Source: Streptomyces sp. NRRL F-2664
GTDB taxonomy: Bacteria; Actinomycetota; Actinomycetes; Streptomycetales; Streptomycetaceae
Direction: 5' to 3'
Assembly: GCF_000719345.1 (NCBI RefSeq)
Contig: NZ_JOFX01000005.1
Location: 263,575-327,574 of the forward strand
Length of the DNA stretch: 64,000 nucleotides
Shown here: piece after piece, positions 60,960-64,000 of the stretch
Layout: every line of letters begins with the position of its first letter
How positions within the stretch are numbered: the stretch's first letter is position 1
Notes under the pieces: model-generated
Databases searched by the model: none
What the model was told of the DNA's origin: nothing
What the model saw: only the letters and a program-made list of their open reading frames with translations
Made by a program: the position numbers and the translations under genes

Positions 60960-62165
60960 ATGGCCCGACTCGCCCAGACCGCCGGGCTCACCGACGTCCA
61001 GCGGGAGATCCTCAAGACCGTCCGCGAGTTCGTCGACAAGGAGATCATCCCGGTCGCCACCGAGCTGGAGCACCGCGACGAGTACCCGCAGCAGATCGTC
61101 GACGGCCTCAAGGAGCTCGGCCTCTTCGGGCTGATGATCCCGGAGGAGTACGGCGGCCTGGGTGAGTCGCTCCTCACCTACGCCCTGTGCGTCGAGGAGA
61201 TCGCACGGGGCTGGATGTCGGTCTCCGGCATCATCAACACGCACTTCATCGTGGCGTACATGCTCAAGCAGCACGGCACGCAGGAGCAGAAGGACCACTT
61301 CCTCCCGCGGATGGCCCTCGGCGAGGTGCGCGGCGCGTTCTCGATGTCCGAGCCGGCGCTCGGCTCCGACGTGTCGGCCATCTCGTCCAAGGCGGTCAAG
61401 GACGGGGACGAGTACGTCCTGAACGGCCAGAAGATGTGGCTGACCAACGGCGGCAGCTCCACCCTGGTGGCCGTCCTCGTCCGGAGTGACGAAGGACACC
61501 CCGAGGGCACCGCGCCCCACAAGTCGATGACGACCTTCCTCGTCGAGAAGGAGCCCGGCTTCGGTGAGGTCCGCCCCGGCCTGACCATCCCCGGCAAGAT
61601 CGACAAGATGGGCTACAAGGGGGTCGACACGACCGAGCTCATCATGGACGGACTGCGCATTCCGGCCAATCGGGTCCTTGGCGGCCGGACCGGCCGAGGG
61701 TTTTACCAAATGATGGACGGCGTCGAGGTCGGCCGCGTCAACGTGGCGGCGCGTGGCTGCGGCGTCGCTCAGCGTGCTTTCGAGCTCGGTGTCTCGTACG
61801 CCCAGCAACGTCACACTTTCGGCAAGGCGATCGCCGACCACCAGGCCATCCAGTTCAAGCTGGCCGAGATGGCTACCAAGGTCGAAGCCGCTCATGCGAT
61901 GATGGTGAACGCAGCACGCAAAAAGGACTCCGGGGAACGAAACGACCTCGAAGCAGGGATGGCGAAGTACCTCGCCTCCGAGTACTGCAAGGAGGTGGTG
62001 GAGGACGCCTTCCGCATCCACGGTGGATACGGATTCTCGAAGGAGTACGAGATCGAGCGCCTCTACCGCGAGGCTCCGATGCTGCTCATCGGTGAAGGTA
62101 CCGCCGAGATCCAGAAAATGATCATCGGGCGACGCCTGCTCGAGGAGTACCGACTCCAGGGCTGA
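60960..62165 (+). CDS. acyl-CoA dehydrogenase, probable methylsuccinyl-CoA dehydrogenase
   Basis: A 401-residue FAD acyl-CoA dehydrogenase. EEYGGLGESLLTYALCVEEIARG, FSMSEPALGSDVSAIS (FAD-binding), the WLTNGGSSTLVAVLVR stretch and RIHGGYGFSKEYEIERLYREAP with Tyr/Glu near the base position fit the family. Context assigns it methylsuccinyl-CoA to mesaconyl-CoA. At 401 residues it is ordinary ACAD size and shorter than the ~550-residue enzyme described from Rhodobacter. It starts 2 nt after the hydratase stop and ends the operon. Confidence 0.88.
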   Translation: MARLAQTAGLTDVQREILKTVREFVDKEIIPVATELEHRDEYPQQIVDGLKELGLFGLMIPEEYGGLGESLLTYALCVEEIARGWMSVSGIINTHFIVAYMLKQHGTQEQKDHFLPRMALGEVRGAFSMSEPALGSDVSAISSKAVKDGDEYVLNGQKMWLTNGGSSTLVAVLVRSDEGHPEGTAPHKSMTTFLVEKEPGFGEVRPGLTIPGKIDKMGYKGVDTTELIMDGLRIPANRVLGGRTGRGFYQMMDGVEVGRVNVAARGCGVAQRAFELGVSYAQQRHTFGKAIADHQAIQFKLAEMATKVEAAHAMMVNAARKKDSGERNDLEAGMAKYLASEYCKEVVEDAFRIHGGYGFSKEYEIERLYREAPMLLIGEGTAEIQKMIIGRRLLEEYRLQG

Positions 62166-62176
62166 AAGTCCCTTTT

Positions 62177-62203
62177 GCGACGGATCCTCCCAGGGTCCGT
62201 CGC
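62177..62203 (+). terminator. terminator of the ethylmalonyl-CoA operon
   Basis: GCGACGGATCCT and AGGGTCCGTCGC pair over 12 positions (one T-G) around a CCC loop, beginning 11 nt after the acyl-CoA dehydrogenase stop. There is no T tail, as is common in this group. Confidence 0.6.
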
Positions 62204-62264
62204 AGCGGGGTCACTACCAGTCACTGGCCGACGGCCATCGACTCGGCTTCTGGCTTGCCCAGTT

Positions 62265-62276
62265 GTTGCGCGCAAC
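62265..62276. promoter_or_regulatory. 12-bp perfect palindrome upstream of psd
   Basis: GTTGCGCGCAAC is a perfect palindrome 75 bp before the psd ATG, next to a possible -10 (TAGCAT, 62280-62285) and a distant TTGCCC. It may be an operator in the psd-pssA promoter. Confidence 0.4.
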
Positions 62277-62351
62277 CGATAGCATTCCAGTAAAGCCGCC
62301 GTCCCGTCCCCCTGTTTGCGGCGCGGCAATCACCCGCTACGAAGGTCATCC

Positions 62352-63008
62352 ATGCCCCACAGCCAAACCTCTGCACCCCGCGACAGCCGATCCGGCGTAC
62401 GTCTCGCCCGCGGAGCATCGCCGTGGCTTCTGCCGACCGTCGCCACCGCGGCGCTCAGCCTCACCCGGGCCCGCAAGTCCGGGCGCTGGGCCGCTGTGGC
62501 CGTGCCCGCAACCGCGCTCGCCGCGGGCATGCTGTGGTTCTTCCGCGACCCCGAGCGTGAGATCGCTCAGGGCCGTGTCATCTCGCCCGCCGACGGTGTG
62601 GTGCAGAGCATCATGCCGTGGAAGGACGGGCGGACCCGGGTCGCGATCTTCATGAGCCCGCTCAACGTCCACGTCAACCGCGCCCCCCTCGCGGGCACGG
62701 TGACGTCCGTGGAGCACATCCCCGGCGGATTCGTCCCGGCCTTCAACAAGGAGAGCGAGAACAACGAGCGCGTTGTCTGGCACTTCGACACCGAGCTCGG
62801 TGACATCGAGATGGTGCAGATCGCCGGCGCCGTCGCCCGGCGCATCGTCCCGTACCTGCCGGCCGGCACCAAGGTGGAGCAGGGCGAACGCATCGGTCTG
62901 ATCCGCTTCGGCTCCCGCGTCGACATCTACCTCCCGGAGGGCGTCGAGGTCGCGGTCGAGGTCGGTCAGGCCACCACCGCGGGGGTGACACGAATTGACC
63001 GTGACTGA
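62352..63008 (+). CDS. psd: phosphatidylserine decarboxylase (short, Psd type)
   Basis: A 218-residue proenzyme of the short PSD class. A membrane segment near residues 45-63 (AAVAVPATALAAGMLWFF) leads to RDPERE and ISPADGVVQSI; SPLNVHVNRAPLAG is the catalytic His region, and the self-cleavage site is the Gly-Ser of RFGSRVD near the C-terminus, where Ser becomes the pyruvoyl group. It makes phosphatidylethanolamine. ATG 62352 follows GAAGG; overlaps pssA. Confidence 0.93.
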   Translation: MPHSQTSAPRDSRSGVRLARGASPWLLPTVATAALSLTRARKSGRWAAVAVPATALAAGMLWFFRDPEREIAQGRVISPADGVVQSIMPWKDGRTRVAIFMSPLNVHVNRAPLAGTVTSVEHIPGGFVPAFNKESENNERVVWHFDTELGDIEMVQIAGAVARRIVPYLPAGTKVEQGERIGLIRFGSRVDIYLPEGVEVAVEVGQATTAGVTRIDRD

Positions 63009-63855
63009 CCCTGAGACTCCGGCCGCCGGCTGGGTGCCCGAGTCCGCCGAGGAGGAGTCCGCCGAGGACGACATGCCGCTCTCGCTGCGGCTGTCGATAG
63101 CGGACACCCTCACCCTCGGCAACGCGACGTGCGGATTCATGGCGGTGTACTTCACCACCACCGGAATCCTCATTCCGCACCTCACCGGGAGCGGCGAGAC
63201 GGGCATGGCCCGTAACAGCGCCGCCACCGCGGTGATACTGATGCTGCTCGCCGCGGTCTTCGACCTCTTCGACGGCATCGTGGCCCGCAAGCTGCGCAGC
63301 TCTCCCATGGGCGCCGAGCTGGACAACCTGTCCGACCTGATCAGCTTCGGCCTCGCTCCGGCCTACTTCGTCCTCGTCTACGGCATGGTCGCCGTGGACG
63401 CGGACCAGAAGATGTCGGCGCTGGCCGCGATCGTGGTGCTGCTCGCCGTGGTGCTCCGGCTCGCGAGATTCAGCTGCGTGACCATGAAGGACGGGATGTT
63501 CCAGGGCATGCCGAGCCCCTTCGGCGCGCTGACGGTCGTCTCGATCGTGCTGCTGGAGCTGCCGTTCATCCCGACGCTGCTGGCGATCATCGGAGTGGCG
63601 TGGCTGATGGTGAGCCGGGTCGAGTACCCCAAGCCGCGGGGTGTCCTCGCGGTGGCGATGCTCTGCTGGATCATCAGCGCGATGGGGCTGCTGGCGGCCT
63701 GGGCGTTCGACGCGCCGGGCGGTCAGCTGCTGCTCCAGACCGGCTGCGCCCTGCAGATCGCCATGGCGGCGACCATTCCGTTGTTCGCGACGACGCGGAG
63801 GGCCAACACGTTCCGGCACAACCGGCGTGAAGCCCGAGCGACGTCGCTGCGCTAG
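62995..63855 (+). CDS. pssA: CDP-diacylglycerol-serine O-phosphatidyltransferase
   Basis: A 286-residue membrane enzyme with the CDP-alcohol phosphotransferase motif FDGIVARKLRSSPMGAELD followed by NLSD (D-G-x2-A-R-x8-G-x3-D-x3-D), and about seven helices. It makes phosphatidylserine, the substrate of Psd, so the two genes form one coupled phosphatidylethanolamine unit. The start is either TTG 62995 or GTG 63001, both inside the end of psd. The first ~28 residues are acidic and cytosolic. Confidence 0.92.
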   Translation: MTVTDPETPAAGWVPESAEEESAEDDMPLSLRLSIADTLTLGNATCGFMAVYFTTTGILIPHLTGSGETGMARNSAATAVILMLLAAVFDLFDGIVARKLRSSPMGAELDNLSDLISFGLAPAYFVLVYGMVAVDADQKMSALAAIVVLLAVVLRLARFSCVTMKDGMFQGMPSPFGALTVVSIVLLELPFIPTLLAIIGVAWLMVSRVEYPKPRGVLAVAMLCWIISAMGLLAAWAFDAPGGQLLLQTGCALQIAMAATIPLFATTRRANTFRHNRREARATSLR

Positions 63856-63868
63856 CCCGGCAGGTTCG

Positions 63869-63904
63869 AGGAGGCCCCGGATGCCACGGCATCCGGGGCC
63901 TCCT
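63869..63904 (+). terminator. strong terminator of psd-pssA
   Basis: Positions 63869-63885 and 63888-63904 are exact reverse complements (17 bp, core GGCCCCGGATGCC) with an AC loop, starting 13 nt after the pssA stop. Confidence 0.8.
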
Positions 63905-64000
63905 GCGTGTCCGGGGGCGGGCGGTGGTGGTGGCCACACATCACGTTTGACACCCCGGACCCTCCCCGCCCCACCGCCGCCCCCGGCCCCGCCCCCACAC

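Noticed and set aside
1..64000. CRISPR arrays, insertion sequences or an integrated element next to the tRNA
   Set aside because: No regularly spaced repeats, transposase or integrase genes were seen, and no second copy of the tRNA 3' end was noticed as an attachment site.

Overview
The window reads as chromosomal DNA of a Streptomyces or a close relative. GC content is very high, third codon positions are almost all G or C, GTG and TTG starts are common, and the gene families are typical streptomycete ones: HrdB-type sigma factor, LtrA, MmyB-type XRE regulator, Rv2578c-type radical SAM protein and an ethylmalonyl-CoA pathway cluster. No phage, IS element, integrase, CRISPR array or large biosynthetic cluster was seen. 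It is mostly ordinary chromosome with a few odd loci.

Layout: 1-510 is the 3' part of an alpha/beta hydrolase, followed by two perfect hairpins and a tRNA-Leu(GAG). 1195-7279 carries LtrA, a FabH-like ketosynthase, FdhD, a small membrane protein, a thioredoxin-fold ferredoxin and a bile-acid-symporter-like permease facing a LysR regulator. 7452-14225 is an acyl-CoA synthetase followed by a branched-chain amino acid type ABC importer in which two permeases and one ATPase are fused in one 900-residue protein; two copies of a 13-bp palindrome precede it. 14331-25095 is a mixed stretch: aldo/keto reductase, ricin-fold protein, PCD/methyltransferase pair, Tat-exported FAD oxidoreductase, XRE regulator, a regulator built of two ~110-residue repeats next to an FAD monooxygenase, a divergent FolD and a methyltransferase.

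25170-26877 holds an HrdB-like principal sigma factor gene with a recognisable ECF-type promoter, but it lacks about 85 nt covering regions 2.2-2.3 and is frameshifted. Next come a MoxR ATPase/VWA-metallopeptidase pair, an APC permease, a membrane-anchored phosphatase, two metallo-beta-lactamase-fold proteins and a DedA protein. 37134-43916 includes an aminotransferase-fold protein without its PLP lysine, a methyltransferase, a DUF5107/TPR protein, an arginase-fold protein with altered metal ligands and two GNAT-type proteins. 43947-48169 is a three-peptidase operon (M55, M20, S9). A radical SAM gene at 49091 sits behind a LexA-type SOS box.

52863-62165 is an ethylmalonyl-CoA pathway locus: 3-hydroxybutyryl-CoA dehydrogenase, TetR regulator, crotonyl-CoA carboxylase/reductase, ethylmalonyl-CoA mutase, CoA lyase, mesaconyl-CoA hydratase and methylsuccinyl-CoA dehydrogenase. 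Together these convert acetyl-CoA-derived C4 units to glyoxylate and propionyl-CoA and can supply ethylmalonyl-CoA to polyketide synthesis. A shared TGATCGA heptamer repeat lies upstream of both its transcription units. The window ends with psd-pssA for phosphatidylethanolamine synthesis.
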